NCBI RefSeq assembly: GCF_047246645.1
Contig: NZ_JBFOKR010000015.1
Span: 97,098 to 161,097 of the forward strand
DNA length: 64,000 nucleotides
Origin: Ferdinandcohnia sp047246645
GTDB lineage: Bacteria; Bacillota; Bacilli; Bacillales; Bacillaceae_L
Direction of reading: 5' to 3'
Below the pieces are notes generated by a model. That model did no database searches. It saw nothing but the letters and a program-made list of their open reading frames with translations, and had not been told where the DNA came from. Position 1 is the stretch's first letter; every line of letters begins with the position of its first letter. Of this stretch, positions 52,583 to 61,249 are shown piece by piece. The position numbers and the translations under genes are program-made.

Positions 52583-53194
52583 GTGGTTTGGGATGTGTTA
52601 AATGTGTTTGGAACAATTGCATTTGCGATTAGTGGTGCAATCGTTGCAATGGAGGCTAAGTATGATATTATCGGGGTTTATGTGTTAGGTTTAATTACGT
52701 CATTTGGTGGTGGCGCAATTCGAAATCTTTTAATAGGTATCCCCATACATGAATTATGGCAACAAACGCCTCTTTTTATAATTGCAATTATAACTATTAC
52801 AATAGTATTCTTGTTACCGGACAGTGCAGTGGAACGGGTAAGGGAATGGCATCTGTTCGATGCAATCGGTCTCTCAGCCTTTGCGGTACAGGGTGCAATG
52901 TATGCATATTCGATAGAACTTCCTATTCTTGCAATTATGTTCTCAGCAGCTATTACTGGTGCTGGCGGAGGAATTATCCGCGATGTATTAGCTCAGCAAA
53001 AGCCGATTGTGTTTCGCAAAGAATTATATATGGTATGGGCCATGATTGCAGGATTTATCATCAGCATGGGATGGGCACAAGAACCGTATCAGTTATATAC
53101 ACTTTTTTGTATCATCTTTCTGTTACGTGTTACGTCACATCGTTTTGGTTGGAGCTTGCCAACTCGCTCAGTTACTAACTTACAAAGCAATTAA
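52583..53194 (+). CDS. TRIC/UPF0126 family membrane protein
   Basis: The 203-residue, seven-helix protein has two repeated halves: VFGTIAFAISGAIVAMEAKY with FGGGAIRNLLIGIPI, and FDAIGLSAFAVQGAMYAYSI with AGGGIIRDVLAQQKPI. These are trimeric intracellular cation channel (UPF0126) signatures. Start GTG 52583 follows AGGGGG and gives the usual family N-terminus; the ATG at 52550 does not. The upstream tandem glycine riboswitch suggests a role in glycine transport or detoxification; biochemical proof in this family is limited. Confidence 0.9.
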   Translation: MVWDVLNVFGTIAFAISGAIVAMEAKYDIIGVYVLGLITSFGGGAIRNLLIGIPIHELWQQTPLFIIAIITITIVFLLPDSAVERVREWHLFDAIGLSAFAVQGAMYAYSIELPILAIMFSAAITGAGGGIIRDVLAQQKPIVFRKELYMVWAMIAGFIISMGWAQEPYQLYTLFCIIFLLRVTSHRFGWSLPTRSVTNLQSN

Positions 53195-53216
53195 ACTACT
53201 ATTTTATAGACATGAA

Positions 53217-53239
53217 GAAGGCCCAAGTTATGGGCCTTC
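53217..53239 (+). terminator. Terminator of the TRIC gene
   Basis: GAAGGCCC-AAGTTAT-GGGCCTTC hairpin followed by TGTTCGATTT. Confidence 0.8.
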
Positions 53240-53318
53240 TGTTCGATTTGTAAGTTTAATTGTAAGATTGTCCAAGAGCATTCCTCCATTGTTATTTTTA
53301 GTATTATATTCTACAAAA

Positions 53319-53347
53319 AGAACGTTACCCCTTTAGGATAACGTTCT
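53319..53347 (-). terminator. Terminator of the tyrosine phosphatase gene
   Basis: AGAACGTTA and TAACGTTCT arms; A-rich flank on the left gives a T-run on the minus strand. Confidence 0.75.
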
Positions 53348-53364
53348 ATATTTCTATCATGCCA

Positions 53365-54138
53365 TTACTCTAATAAATGAGTCTTCAATACATCAATGTC
53401 CTCTGTAGAAAGACCAAGTACCTCTTTACAATATGTATCTGCACTTCCATATTGTATTTCTAACTCATTAAGAAATGCTTCGATATATTCGACCCGTGCT
53501 TCCATGATAGAGTCTATTACATCTTGATCGATATTTGGTAGGTCGTTGTAGCCTATCTCCTCAAAGTTTGCATTCATTTGCTCAAGTGTTTCATTCGTAT
53601 ACAGATAATCGTTATGGATATCTTCTCTTGTAACTCCTAAAACACTAAGAATAAGTGCTGCTACTGCACCAGTTCGATCCTTTCCTGCCATACAATGAAA
53701 TAGCATCGGAGTATGTGGTTCATTTAGTAACACGTTAAAAACATTCTGAAAAGCAGTCTTAAAAGAAATCATATTTTTGTTTAAATTAAGTAATAGTTCA
53801 CCTGGTTTTGTTTTCCTTAGTTCGTCAGCAAAGCTAGAGTGTGTTCCAACTTGCCCCATCATTTTGTCATCTGACAATATCGGCGTATGATACCAGACAG
53901 CATCATCAATTACCGGATCTGGGTACTTTTCAATTTCGTCTACACCACGTAAATCACAAATTTTTTGAATGTTAAGGTGACTAATAGTTTCTAGGTCTTT
54001 CTCTGTTACCCTACTTAAATTACCTGAACGAAATAACATTCCTTTTTTAACTTTACGACCTTCTTTGGTAATGTAACCACCTAAATCTCTGAAATTGAAG
54101 GTTCCTGTTAATACTATTTCTGTAATTGCTGTTGTCAT
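53365..54138 (-). CDS. Tyrosine/serine protein phosphatase (PTP family)
   Basis: The 257-residue product has the FNFRDLGGY N-terminus and the P-loop FHCMAGKDRTG (C-x5-R) of the bacterial tyrosine-serine phosphatase family (IphP/YbdL-like). CDLRGVDEIEKYPDP supplies the general Asp region. Cytoplasmic, no signal. It would dephosphorylate protein tyrosine/serine or phosphoinositide-like substrates; the target is unknown. Confidence 0.9.
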   Translation of the reverse strand: MTTAITEIVLTGTFNFRDLGGYITKEGRKVKKGMLFRSGNLSRVTEKDLETISHLNIQKICDLRGVDEIEKYPDPVIDDAVWYHTPILSDDKMMGQVGTHSSFADELRKTKPGELLLNLNKNMISFKTAFQNVFNVLLNEPHTPMLFHCMAGKDRTGAVAALILSVLGVTREDIHNDYLYTNETLEQMNANFEEIGYNDLPNIDQDVIDSIMEARVEYIEAFLNELEIQYGSADTYCKEVLGLSTEDIDVLKTHLLE

Positions 54139-54335
54139 TTTATATTTACCTCTACCCTGTCATTATTTTTACAATATATAATTATACTAAAAATTCCTAA
54201 TAAAATCTAAATCTACCATTTAAATGTTATAAATATTACATATACTTTGACCATAGTAATGACTATAAAACTTTAATTGTTTTTAAGAATCTATGTCTGT
54301 AAAATCAATGGTGGACTACATCAAAAGGAGATACA

Positions 54336-54662
54336 ATGATGAACGCTTATGTACCATTATTTATAGCTATTATAAGCGAAGTATTCGCTAGTTCTATGCT
54401 AAAGAACACAAATGGGTTTAAAAAACTCTTTCCTACATTAGGAGTGGTGATTGGATATGGATTAGCATTCTATGCGTTATCTATTTCTTTACAATCACTT
54501 TCACTCGGAGTAGCTTACGCTATATGGGCAGGTTTAGGAACTGCACTTACCGCTTTAGTTGGTATCACGTTTTATAAAGAACATTTTGATCGCAAAATTT
54601 TAACTGGAATAGTCTTAATTATTATCGGGGTGATACTCCTGAATATCGGAGAAACTCATTAA
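54336..54662 (+). CDS. SMR family multidrug efflux subunit
   Basis: A 108-residue four-helix small multidrug resistance protein. The key membrane glutamate is in LFIAIISEVFASSMLKNTNG, and SLGVAYAIWAGLGTALTALV is the conserved helix 3 segment. It pairs with a second SMR gene 23 bases downstream, which suggests a heterodimeric pump like YkkCD or EbrAB. AAAGGAG precedes the tandem ATGs. No guanidine riboswitch is visible upstream. Confidence 0.92.
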   Translation: MMNAYVPLFIAIISEVFASSMLKNTNGFKKLFPTLGVVIGYGLAFYALSISLQSLSLGVAYAIWAGLGTALTALVGITFYKEHFDRKILTGIVLIIIGVILLNIGETH

Positions 54663-54685
54663 CCTGAGGGAAAAGAGGATTATAT

Positions 54686-55030
54686 ATGAAAGGCTATATT
54701 TTTTTATCCGTTTCAATTATAACTGAAGTGTTTGCAAAAACTATGTTAAAATTATCAGCAGGTTTTACTATTCTTTTTCCATCTCTTTTAGTTATTTTAG
54801 GATATACACTGTCGTTCTATTGCTTATCTCTTTGTCTTAATACCGTGCCTTTGAGTTTGGCGTATGCCATTTGGTCAGGTGTTGGTACAGCCCTAACTGC
54901 CATAATTGGCATTCTTATTTGGAATGAAGCTTTTAATTCCTTTATTCTGTTTGGAATACTTTTTATTATTGCTGGTGTCGTATTACTTAACGTTAAAAAT
55001 ACAGATGAAACAGAGAAGCAATATCAATAA
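54686..55030 (+). CDS. SMR family multidrug efflux subunit (partner)
   Basis: The 114-residue partner has the same four helices: IFLSVSIITEVFAKTMLKLS with the essential glutamate, and VPLSLAYAIWSGVGTALTAI. Its C-terminus has an extra charged tail (NTDETEKQYQ). The paired arrangement and sequence difference between subunits favour a hetero-oligomeric transporter for cationic drugs or polyamine-like compounds. It ends in a bidirectional terminator. Confidence 0.92.
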   Translation: MKGYIFLSVSIITEVFAKTMLKLSAGFTILFPSLLVILGYTLSFYCLSLCLNTVPLSLAYAIWSGVGTALTAIIGILIWNEAFNSFILFGILFIIAGVVLLNVKNTDETEKQYQ

Positions 55031-55067
55031 AGAAAGCGCTAATTTCAACTAGGAATCAACGCTTTCT
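55031..55067. terminator. Convergent terminator
   Basis: AGAAAGCG and CGCTTTCT arms, T-run after, between the SMR pair and the YitT gene. Confidence 0.8.
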
Positions 55068-55070
55068 TTT

Positions 55071-55946
55071 TTAATGAATATCATTCTTTTTAAAGTTTCC
55101 ACCCTTTACTTCGGAAACGTCATATACGATAACGAAAGCTCCTCCATCAATTTCTTGGATAATTTCTTTCATTTTCGCTTCTTCTAATCTGTTTATGACA
55201 CAAGTAATTTCTTTAAATTCTTCATTTGAATAAGCGCCTCGTACGATGTTATATGTTGCACTTCTTCCTAAGCGGTCACTTATCGCTTCTACCATCTGTT
55301 CTGGTTCATTTGTGATAATTTTGAAGGTTTTTAATCCACTTAACCCTGTTTCAACAATATGTATAACTTTTGAGGCAATAAAGTAAGCAATACCGGAGAG
55401 AATTGCTCCTTGAAGACCGAATACTGTAGAAACGATAATGAACACAAATAAATTCAAGAATAAAATAAGATCACTCGTTCCAAACGGAAGTTTTCGCGAC
55501 ATTAAAACCGCCAGCATATCGATACCATCCAGGGCACCACCATTACGCAATGCTAATCCCATACCAAATCCAATAATGATACCACCGACAACCGTAATTA
55601 ATAAGGTATCACCTTCAATAATGGTTGGAACATGGTGCATAACGATTGTGCCAATCGCAAGTGAGACGATCCCGATAATAGAAAAAATTGCAAAACTTTT
55701 ACCAATTTGTTTGTAACCTAAATAGACAAACGGGATATTCAAGATAGCAATTAATAACCCAAGTGGTAATCCAACTAATTGAGAGCCTGCAATACTTAGC
55801 CCGGTCACTCCACCGTCCGATACATTGTTAGGAATTAACACAGCTTCTAGTCCATACGCAGTAATAAATCCTCCTAAAATAATGGCAATTGCTCGCAAAG
55901 TCAGTTTTATTTTACTGGGGTGTTTATGTTTGGTTCCTTTTGTCAT
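55071..55946 (-). CDS. YitT family membrane protein (DUF2179)
   Basis: The 291-residue product has five to six transmembrane helices. It carries VLIPNNVSDGGVTGLSIAGS, LRNGGALDGIDMLAVLMSRK and a C-terminal cytoplasmic DUF2179 ferredoxin-like domain (KTFKIITNEPEQMVEAISDR...REAYSN-type, GGAFVIVYDVSEVKG). Bacillus genomes hold several YitT paralogues; their substrate is not known. The start at 55946 lies six bases after GAGGAA. Confidence 0.9.
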   Translation of the reverse strand: MTKGTKHKHPSKIKLTLRAIAIILGGFITAYGLEAVLIPNNVSDGGVTGLSIAGSQLVGLPLGLLIAILNIPFVYLGYKQIGKSFAIFSIIGIVSLAIGTIVMHHVPTIIEGDTLLITVVGGIIIGFGMGLALRNGGALDGIDMLAVLMSRKLPFGTSDLILFLNLFVFIIVSTVFGLQGAILSGIAYFIASKVIHIVETGLSGLKTFKIITNEPEQMVEAISDRLGRSATYNIVRGAYSNEEFKEITCVINRLEEAKMKEIIQEIDGGAFVIVYDVSEVKGGNFKKNDIH

Positions 55947-55971
55947 TTTCATTTCCTCATTTCAAAAAATA

Positions 55972-56787
55972 TTAACTTAGCCAATGCTGTGGCCTTTTTA
56001 AAGTTGACGGTAATTTTGTATTACTATCACCATTTGCAGCATTTACTTGTGCTTGTGTTAAAAATATACTGCCTGAGAGATTGGCTCCACTTAAATTAGC
56101 ATCCCTCATATCAGCACCAATAAAATCACACTTTCGCAAGTCTGCGTTTCTTAGGTCGGCTGCTATTAGCAAGCTTCCACGAAAATCTGTACCGCTCAGG
56201 TCTGCTCCCTTAAGCTTAGCTCCAATATACTCGATTCTTTTTCTGCCCTTCGTTTTTCTATTAACTCGGGACCGTACGAGTTCACTTACTTGGAGTAGTA
56301 ACTTATTAATTGTAGTTCTATGGTCAGACACATGCAAGCTTAGAATATCTTCTGGCTTTCGTATAGTTAATTCTTCTGTTTTATCAATCGCCATGCGCAA
56401 TTCCTCGTATATAGGCTCAGCCTCTTTTATACTCAGAGCTTCAAACAGATAATATAATATTTCGTGCAGTTGCTGCATAATCGGAAATACATTGAACATT
56501 TCATTAGCGGTTTCCGGATACTCCCGCCAATCATTTCCGTTATAGGTTATTTGTGATACCTTTTGTCCAGCACCAAAGCATTCATATACAGTACAGCCTT
56601 TATACCCTTTATGCCTTAGATTTTGATGTATGTCGCAGCGATAGTTAGAATTTAAGTTACGACAAGGAGTACCTCCGTCCTTATCTATAGCAAAATCAGC
56701 AGATTTAGCGAAAGGTAAAGCTACACAACATAATCCAAAACAATTTTCACAATCAGCACTAATACTCTTTACTAATTGGCTATTCAT
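55972..56787 (-). CDS. Pentapeptide-repeat protein with Cys-rich N-terminus
   Basis: The 271-residue product starts with a cysteine cluster (CENCFGLCC; then CRNLNSNYRCDIH; then GCTVYECFGAG), like YkgJ-type metal/cluster-binding domains. A helical middle follows. Residues 190-250 are a pentapeptide-repeat stretch (ADLSGTDFRG, AADLRNADLRKCDFIGADMR, ANLSGANLSG) that would form a right-handed quadrilateral helix. The combination is unusual. Cytoplasmic, monocistronic. Function unknown. Confidence 0.85.
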   Translation of the reverse strand: MNSQLVKSISADCENCFGLCCVALPFAKSADFAIDKDGGTPCRNLNSNYRCDIHQNLRHKGYKGCTVYECFGAGQKVSQITYNGNDWREYPETANEMFNVFPIMQQLHEILYYLFEALSIKEAEPIYEELRMAIDKTEELTIRKPEDILSLHVSDHRTTINKLLLQVSELVRSRVNRKTKGRKRIEYIGAKLKGADLSGTDFRGSLLIAADLRNADLRKCDFIGADMRDANLSGANLSGSIFLTQAQVNAANGDSNTKLPSTLKRPQHWLS

Positions 56788-56873
56788 CTTTCACACATCC
56801 TATTTTGTTATCCAGTTAACAAATAATTAATATATTATCATATTCTTACAACCAACAAGAACAATTTATAAAG

Positions 56874-57074
56874 ATGTATTTAAAAAAAATGTATTATTAT
56901 GAATTCTCAGGGACTCACCAACACACTTTGACCCATTTTTCAAAAATTTTCCAAGGATTGGTAAATCCTATTCAAGTAATTCCAATAGATGGTGTTCAAG
57001 AAATTACACTACCTTCTACCGTTAAAGCGACTGCAGATAATGGAATCGTTAAAATTCTACTACAGCACAAATGA
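56874..57074 (+). CDS. Short hypothetical ORF
   Basis: A 66-residue frame with protein-like composition (GLVNPIQVIPIDGVQEITLP...GIVKILLQHK), but no clear ribosome site. A bidirectional terminator follows 24 bases after the stop. It may be a real small gene or a remnant. Confidence 0.35.
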   Translation: MYLKKMYYYEFSGTHQHTLTHFSKIFQGLVNPIQVIPIDGVQEITLPSTVKATADNGIVKILLQHK

Positions 57075-57097
57075 AGGCAAAAAGAAATAAGAAACTA

Positions 57098-57126
57098 AAA
57101 ACCTGGGCTATTCATAGCTCAGGTTT
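57098..57126. terminator. Bidirectional terminator
   Basis: AAACCTG.GCTA and TAGC.CAGGTTT arms; A-run on one side and T-run on the other. Confidence 0.75.
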
Positions 57127-57138
57127 GTTTTATGCTAT

Positions 57139-57660
57139 TCACTTTTTCAATACTCCCAGATATTCAATCCATGGTCCAACATCTGATTTATATCTCTTAG
57201 CAAGTACCCTTACAATTTGTGAAATATGAGTTAAATCATGAACAACCCATGTAGATAGCAGTTCCCTAACTTTTACAACTTCAAAAGCTGGATGATAACC
57301 TGTTATTTCTAAATCAACTTCACCAGAAAAAAGTACTTTAAGCCTGTCTAAATTTTGTGTCCGTATGGTTTTAAACTCTCGAAACGCTTCTTCTATCGGT
57401 CTATCACTCTTGTGCAAGTGCGAATAACGATCAAATTCTGGGAATGGCTTATTCTCACCTTCACTAAGGATAAACTCTAATCTTGGAATCCAATTATTCT
57501 TTTCTCCCTCAATTAGATGCTCTATCACCTCAATTGAACTCCACGTACCTTCACCTTCATTGCTTTCCAACCATTTCTCAGATATACCAGATAAAAATAA
57601 CTCCAATGTCTTTGGTGTTCTTTCAAGTATTTCGATTGCTTCTTCTAGTTTAAAGTTCAT
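57139..57660 (-). CDS. DinB family protein
   Basis: The 173-residue four-helix bundle protein has the DinB metal triad: His in SSIEVIEHLIEGE (about 48), and two in VVHDLTHISQIVRVLAKRY (about 139 and 143). LERTPKTLELFLSGISEKWL is the N-terminal helix. DinB/YfiT proteins are metal-dependent thiol transferases or hydrolases, often bacillithiol S-transferases. The substrate here is unknown. Confidence 0.88.
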   Translation of the reverse strand: MNFKLEEAIEILERTPKTLELFLSGISEKWLESNEGEGTWSSIEVIEHLIEGEKNNWIPRLEFILSEGENKPFPEFDRYSHLHKSDRPIEEAFREFKTIRTQNLDRLKVLFSGEVDLEITGYHPAFEVVKVRELLSTWVVHDLTHISQIVRVLAKRYKSDVGPWIEYLGVLKK

Positions 57661-57811
57661 ATGATAGCTCCCTTCATTAACATCCTGATTTTTTTGCTAC
57701 CAGTCTTTTTCTAGGCTCTTTTCGCAAAAAGAAAATTGCTACTTAAGTCTTTACTTAAAGTAAAAGGGCAAAGTTTAAAAGAGGCTCAATAAAGTATATG
57801 TCTATCAGTCC

Positions 57812-58693
57812 TTAAAACTTATTCAATTCACCAATAATTTTTATAGCATCGTCAATATGCGGAACTGAAAATACTTCAATCGATAGCTGGTATTCTTCCT
57901 TTGTAGCTGCTGCTTCTTTAGCATTTCCTATAGGTATTATGATATAAGGTAGGGCTTGCTCTTCAGCAATTATCATTTTTTCTTTTACCATACCAATTGG
58001 TAAAACATCCCCATTACCAGATAATGCCCCTGTTACTGCAATTTCCTTGTTATTAATTACTTCTTGTTGTTCAATAAGACTCGTTAACGCTAATCCTAAG
58101 CCTGCACTATCTCCTGCTAGATCCTCTCTGTTTAAAAACTCTGCAAGCATATGAGGTTCAGATCCAAGGTATTCTGTGACATTCTCCCCCATTTGCTCAA
58201 ACTCGTCTTTAAAAAACCCTAAATAGCCAAAAATTTCAAGGTTTTTACTTATATAGCGATCTTCATTATCAAGTCTATATAAGTCAATCAATTGCTGCTG
58301 CTCATAATTGTTTCTAATGCTTTCCTCATCCTCAAGGATCAGTATCTCTACAGTTCTTACAACCATTAAATGAATACCCGAGTTTTCATCTAACTCAATT
58401 GGTGAAGCATGAAAACTGGCAGTATATGTAGTAGATTCATATTTTAACAGGCCCAATTCATAACACAAAAGGACACCGGTAATGATGGTTAGTATACTTA
58501 TATACTTGAGTTTATCTCTAGCATTTCTAAAAACTAGCAGGAGTACAAATAAAATAAAAAAACTAAGAAATATCCCTCCAACATAGGTAAAGCTATTTAT
58601 AAAATTTGCGAAATATGTGTACCACCAACCTACAAATGCGAGTATTGTGGCTAAAAGAAAAATAAATAGTCTTCGATTTATACGTAAATTCAT
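57812..58693 (-). CDS. Membrane-anchored Lon-like serine protease
   Basis: The 293-residue product starts at ATG 58693 (GAGGAG upstream). Three N-terminal hydrophobic helices lie in residues 9-82. The C-terminal part is a Lon (S16) proteolytic domain: LAGDSAGLGLALTSLIEQQE with Ser196, then TGALSGNGDVLPIGMVKEKM with the catalytic Lys237. No ATPase or PDZ domain is present. It resembles membrane Lon-like proteins of the SdrC/LonC-related type but with a different N-terminus. Substrate unknown; monocistronic. Confidence 0.85.
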   Translation of the reverse strand: MNLRINRRLFIFLLATILAFVGWWYTYFANFINSFTYVGGIFLSFFILFVLLLVFRNARDKLKYISILTIITGVLLCYELGLLKYESTTYTASFHASPIELDENSGIHLMVVRTVEILILEDEESIRNNYEQQQLIDLYRLDNEDRYISKNLEIFGYLGFFKDEFEQMGENVTEYLGSEPHMLAEFLNREDLAGDSAGLGLALTSLIEQQEVINNKEIAVTGALSGNGDVLPIGMVKEKMIIAEEQALPYIIIPIGNAKEAAATKEEYQLSIEVFSVPHIDDAIKIIGELNKF

Positions 58694-58853
58694 TTTCTCC
58701 TCTTTCATTTCGTTGTAATTAAAAAGTTCCTTTATTTCATTTGAAGAACCACGTCTGCTCTTCATTTATGTATATAAAAGTTAAGCTTTATAGTAACATT
58801 GTAATATATTTCCTATACTAAAAGTAACCCATTATGTAAGGCAGGTGTTTACA

Positions 58854-59354
58854 TTGAAAATAGCTGTTATTGCTGATACCCATTTGCCGAAGAAGGCAAA
58901 AAAGCTACCTCAAAGTTTAATTAATGGTATTCATGGGGTGAATTTTATTATTCATGCAGGTGATTGGCAAACCATGGAGCTTTATGAAGAACTCAGCTTA
59001 ATTGCTCCTGTTCTTGGGGTTAGTGGTAATGTCGACACCCCAGAGATCAAAGATATAGTCGGAGAGAAACTCATTATAGATAAACAGGGGTATAAAATTG
59101 GAGTTGTTCATGGCCATCTTGGAAAAAAGAGAACCACACCTGAGCGTGCTCTTGAAGCATTTAAAGGTGAAGCATTGGATTTGATTCTATTTGGGCACTC
59201 CCATATTCCTTACAAACAGTATCATGGTAAAACATTATTATTTAATCCAGGCTCCCCTACTGATAAACGAAAACAACCACAATATTCATATGGTATTCTC
59301 GAATTCGGAGAGACCCTGAAAATAAATCATCATTTCTATTCGATTAAGGATTAA
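58854..59354 (+). CDS. YfcE/MJ0936-type metallophosphoesterase
   Basis: The 166-residue product starts at TTG (KIAVIADTHLPKKAKKLPQS). It has the calcineurin-like metal motifs: DTH near the N-terminus, HAGDW, GNVD, GVVHGHLG and FGHSHIPY, and NPGS before the C-terminus. Such small phosphodiesterases hydrolyse generic phosphodiesters. The last 11 bases overlap the convergent oxidoreductase gene. Confidence 0.9.
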   Translation: MKIAVIADTHLPKKAKKLPQSLINGIHGVNFIIHAGDWQTMELYEELSLIAPVLGVSGNVDTPEIKDIVGEKLIIDKQGYKIGVVHGHLGKKRTTPERALEAFKGEALDLILFGHSHIPYKQYHGKTLLFNPGSPTDKRKQPQYSYGILEFGETLKINHHFYSIKD

Positions 59355-60468
59355 GTTCAAATGCACCTGCAACATCGTACAAACTCAGGTCGATTTCTAA
59401 CTGTTGATCCATTGCCAACTTTGCCAATTGAGAGCCTAGAAATGGACCTACAGTTAATCCTGATGCACCAAGACCGTTTGCTACAAATACATTTTTAAAT
59501 GTAGGTACTGTACCGATAACTGGGAGAAAATCCGGTGTAAAGGGCCGGAAACCAACACGAGTTTCAACAACTGTTGCATTAGAGAGTCCAGGCGCAACAG
59601 TGAGAGCCTTTGTAAAAACTTCATGCAGTCCACCTGCAGTAACTCTCCTGTCAAAGCCCTTTTCATTTTCATGAGTTGCACCGATTACGATACGCCCCTC
59701 ATCAAATGCTAGAAGATACTGATCGTTCGGTGGCATAACAACTGGCCAATTTTCAGTGCTTGTATGTTCCAATTGCAAATGAACGATTTGCGCTTTTTGA
59801 GGCGATACCAAAAACTTCATACCTAATGGTTCAATAATTTCGTTCGCCCATGCTCCTGCTGTTATAATCACGGAATCGGCAATGATTTGTTCTTCACCAA
59901 TCTTTACACCTGTTACATTGTTTTCTTCACATAGTAAAGAAGCATCTCCGGTTCGAATTACAGCTCCATTTTTCTTGGCAGCCCTAAGTAAAGCATTTCG
60001 CAACTCACGGCCATTTACTCTAGCTGCGCCACTAATGTAAACAGAAGCGTATTCATTTGAAACTGGCGGGAAGTACTCTTTAGTTTTAGAGGAACCTAGT
60101 TTTGTAATATCGCCTATTTCTGGTGCATCCTCGCGACGAACTTGTGCTCGTTCAACCATTTTGTCCAACTTATCTTCAATTGTATGTAGACTTATCGCAC
60201 CAACTTTTTTATAGCCCGTGTTTTTCTCACCTTCATCTTCTAATTTTTTAATAAGAGTTGAGTAATATCTCGCACCCGATTTCGCAAGGTTATACCACGC
60301 CTTGTTACGACGTTGGGAGAGCCACGGACAAACGATTCCAGCTGCTGCATCTGTTGCTTGTCCTTTATCTTCACGATCAATAACGATTACTGTTGCGCCA
60401 GCTTTCGCAAGATGATACGCTGTCGATGCGCCAAGTATTCCTGCACCTACTACTATATATGTACTCAT
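59344..60468 (-). CDS. FAD-dependent oxidoreductase (DAO family)
   Basis: The 374-residue product has an N-terminal dinucleotide fold (IVVGAGILGASTAYHLAKAG, then VIVIDRED), the substrate/flavin-binding DAO core (RVNGRELRNALLRAAKKNGA, VIITAGAWANEI) and the C-terminal GFRPFTPDFLPVIGTVPTFK with FVANGLGASGLTVGPFLGSQ. It resembles DadA/ThiO-like deaminating oxidases of D-amino acids, glycine or sarcosine. It is cytoplasmic; the substrate is not fixed by context. Confidence 0.9.
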   Translation of the reverse strand: MSTYIVVGAGILGASTAYHLAKAGATVIVIDREDKGQATDAAAGIVCPWLSQRRNKAWYNLAKSGARYYSTLIKKLEDEGEKNTGYKKVGAISLHTIEDKLDKMVERAQVRREDAPEIGDITKLGSSKTKEYFPPVSNEYASVYISGAARVNGRELRNALLRAAKKNGAVIRTGDASLLCEENNVTGVKIGEEQIIADSVIITAGAWANEIIEPLGMKFLVSPQKAQIVHLQLEHTSTENWPVVMPPNDQYLLAFDEGRIVIGATHENEKGFDRRVTAGGLHEVFTKALTVAPGLSNATVVETRVGFRPFTPDFLPVIGTVPTFKNVFVANGLGASGLTVGPFLGSQLAKLAMDQQLEIDLSLYDVAGAFELNP

Positions 60469-60665
60469 TTATAACAAGTTCCCTTCACATTCTTTTTACT
60501 TATTCTACTAAAAAGAGAAAGAAATTTAAATTCATGAACATTTTATATTATTTTCAATTTTTCTGAATAATTCTTTGCTTACAAAGCGATGCTATATATA
60601 ACTACTGTAAAATATAGGAAAAATACATAATTACAGTAGTACAAATGTAGAAAGGAGGAAAGTGT

Positions 60666-60800
60666 ATGACCAATAAAAATAATAATCGGAACCAACCACA
60701 TACAGGGTCAAAAAGTATGGATACAGAATTCGGTTCTGACCAAAACCTCAGTAAAAAAGCAAGGAAAAAGGCAGCTAGGGAAAATCGCAAAAACAGATAA
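60666..60800 (+). CDS. Small basic hydrophilic peptide (44 aa)
   Basis: A strong AAAGGAGG ribosome site precedes ATG 60666. The product (MTNKNNNRNQPHTGSKSMDT...ARKKAARENRKNR) is very polar, Asn-rich at the start and Lys/Arg-rich at the end, like many small spore-associated proteins of bacilli. A GC-rich hairpin with a nine-T run follows at about 60841-60880. No family assigned. Confidence 0.65.
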   Translation: MTNKNNNRNQPHTGSKSMDTEFGSDQNLSKKARKKAARENRKNR

Positions 60801-60840
60801 CAAAGAGACTGTATAAACCATTGTACCGGTACACTTTGGC

Positions 60841-60880
60841 CTGTTCCCCTAAGCCATACTAGGAGGCGGGTTTTTTTTTA
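60841..60880 (+). terminator. Probable terminator
   Basis: CCTGTTCCCCTA / TAGGAGGCGGG (imperfect) followed by TTTTTTTTT. Confidence 0.5.
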
Positions 60881-60930
60881 GTTATCGGACGACCTACGTC
60901 CTCCGTATACTTTGTTAAGGGGGGGAAACG

Positions 60931-61086
60931 ATGAAACATGTAGATATTCAAATGATTTTATTCGTAGGGGCTTCTCTAATACATGACTACTGGTTAATAT
61001 GGGGACTACCACGTGTTTATTATATGGATGTACGTAAAGAGCATCTTACTAAGGAAGATGATGACCATGATGACCGGGTAGCATAA
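60931..61086 (+). CDS. Small membrane-associated peptide (51 aa)
   Basis: GGGGGG lies seven bases before ATG 60931. The product (MKHVDIQMILFVGASLIHDY...DVRKEHLTKEDDDHDDRVA) has one hydrophobic helix and an acidic, histidine-containing tail. Function unknown; no paralogue in the window. Confidence 0.6.
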   Translation: MKHVDIQMILFVGASLIHDYWLIWGLPRVYYMDVRKEHLTKEDDDHDDRVA

Positions 61087-61249
61087 TAAAAAGGTGTTCT
61101 ACAACGCTTTCAAGAATATGTTTCCCTAAATGAGTGAAGGGCTTGGAAGCCATTCGCAGAAAAATACTAATTTACCTTTCTTGCTTACCGCTGGAAATAA
61201 CTCAATGCGTCAAATAGTAGTAGAAGAGCTTTGGTTATTGCCAATCTTT

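Noticed and set aside
52756..53178. Second plus-strand frame of 140 codons inside the TRIC gene
   Set aside because: It overlaps the clear TRIC reading frame and its cysteine-rich composition is typical of a shadow frame.
54200..54335. Possible guanidine (ykkC-type) riboswitch before the paired SMR genes
   Set aside because: None of the conserved ykkC sequence blocks are visible upstream.
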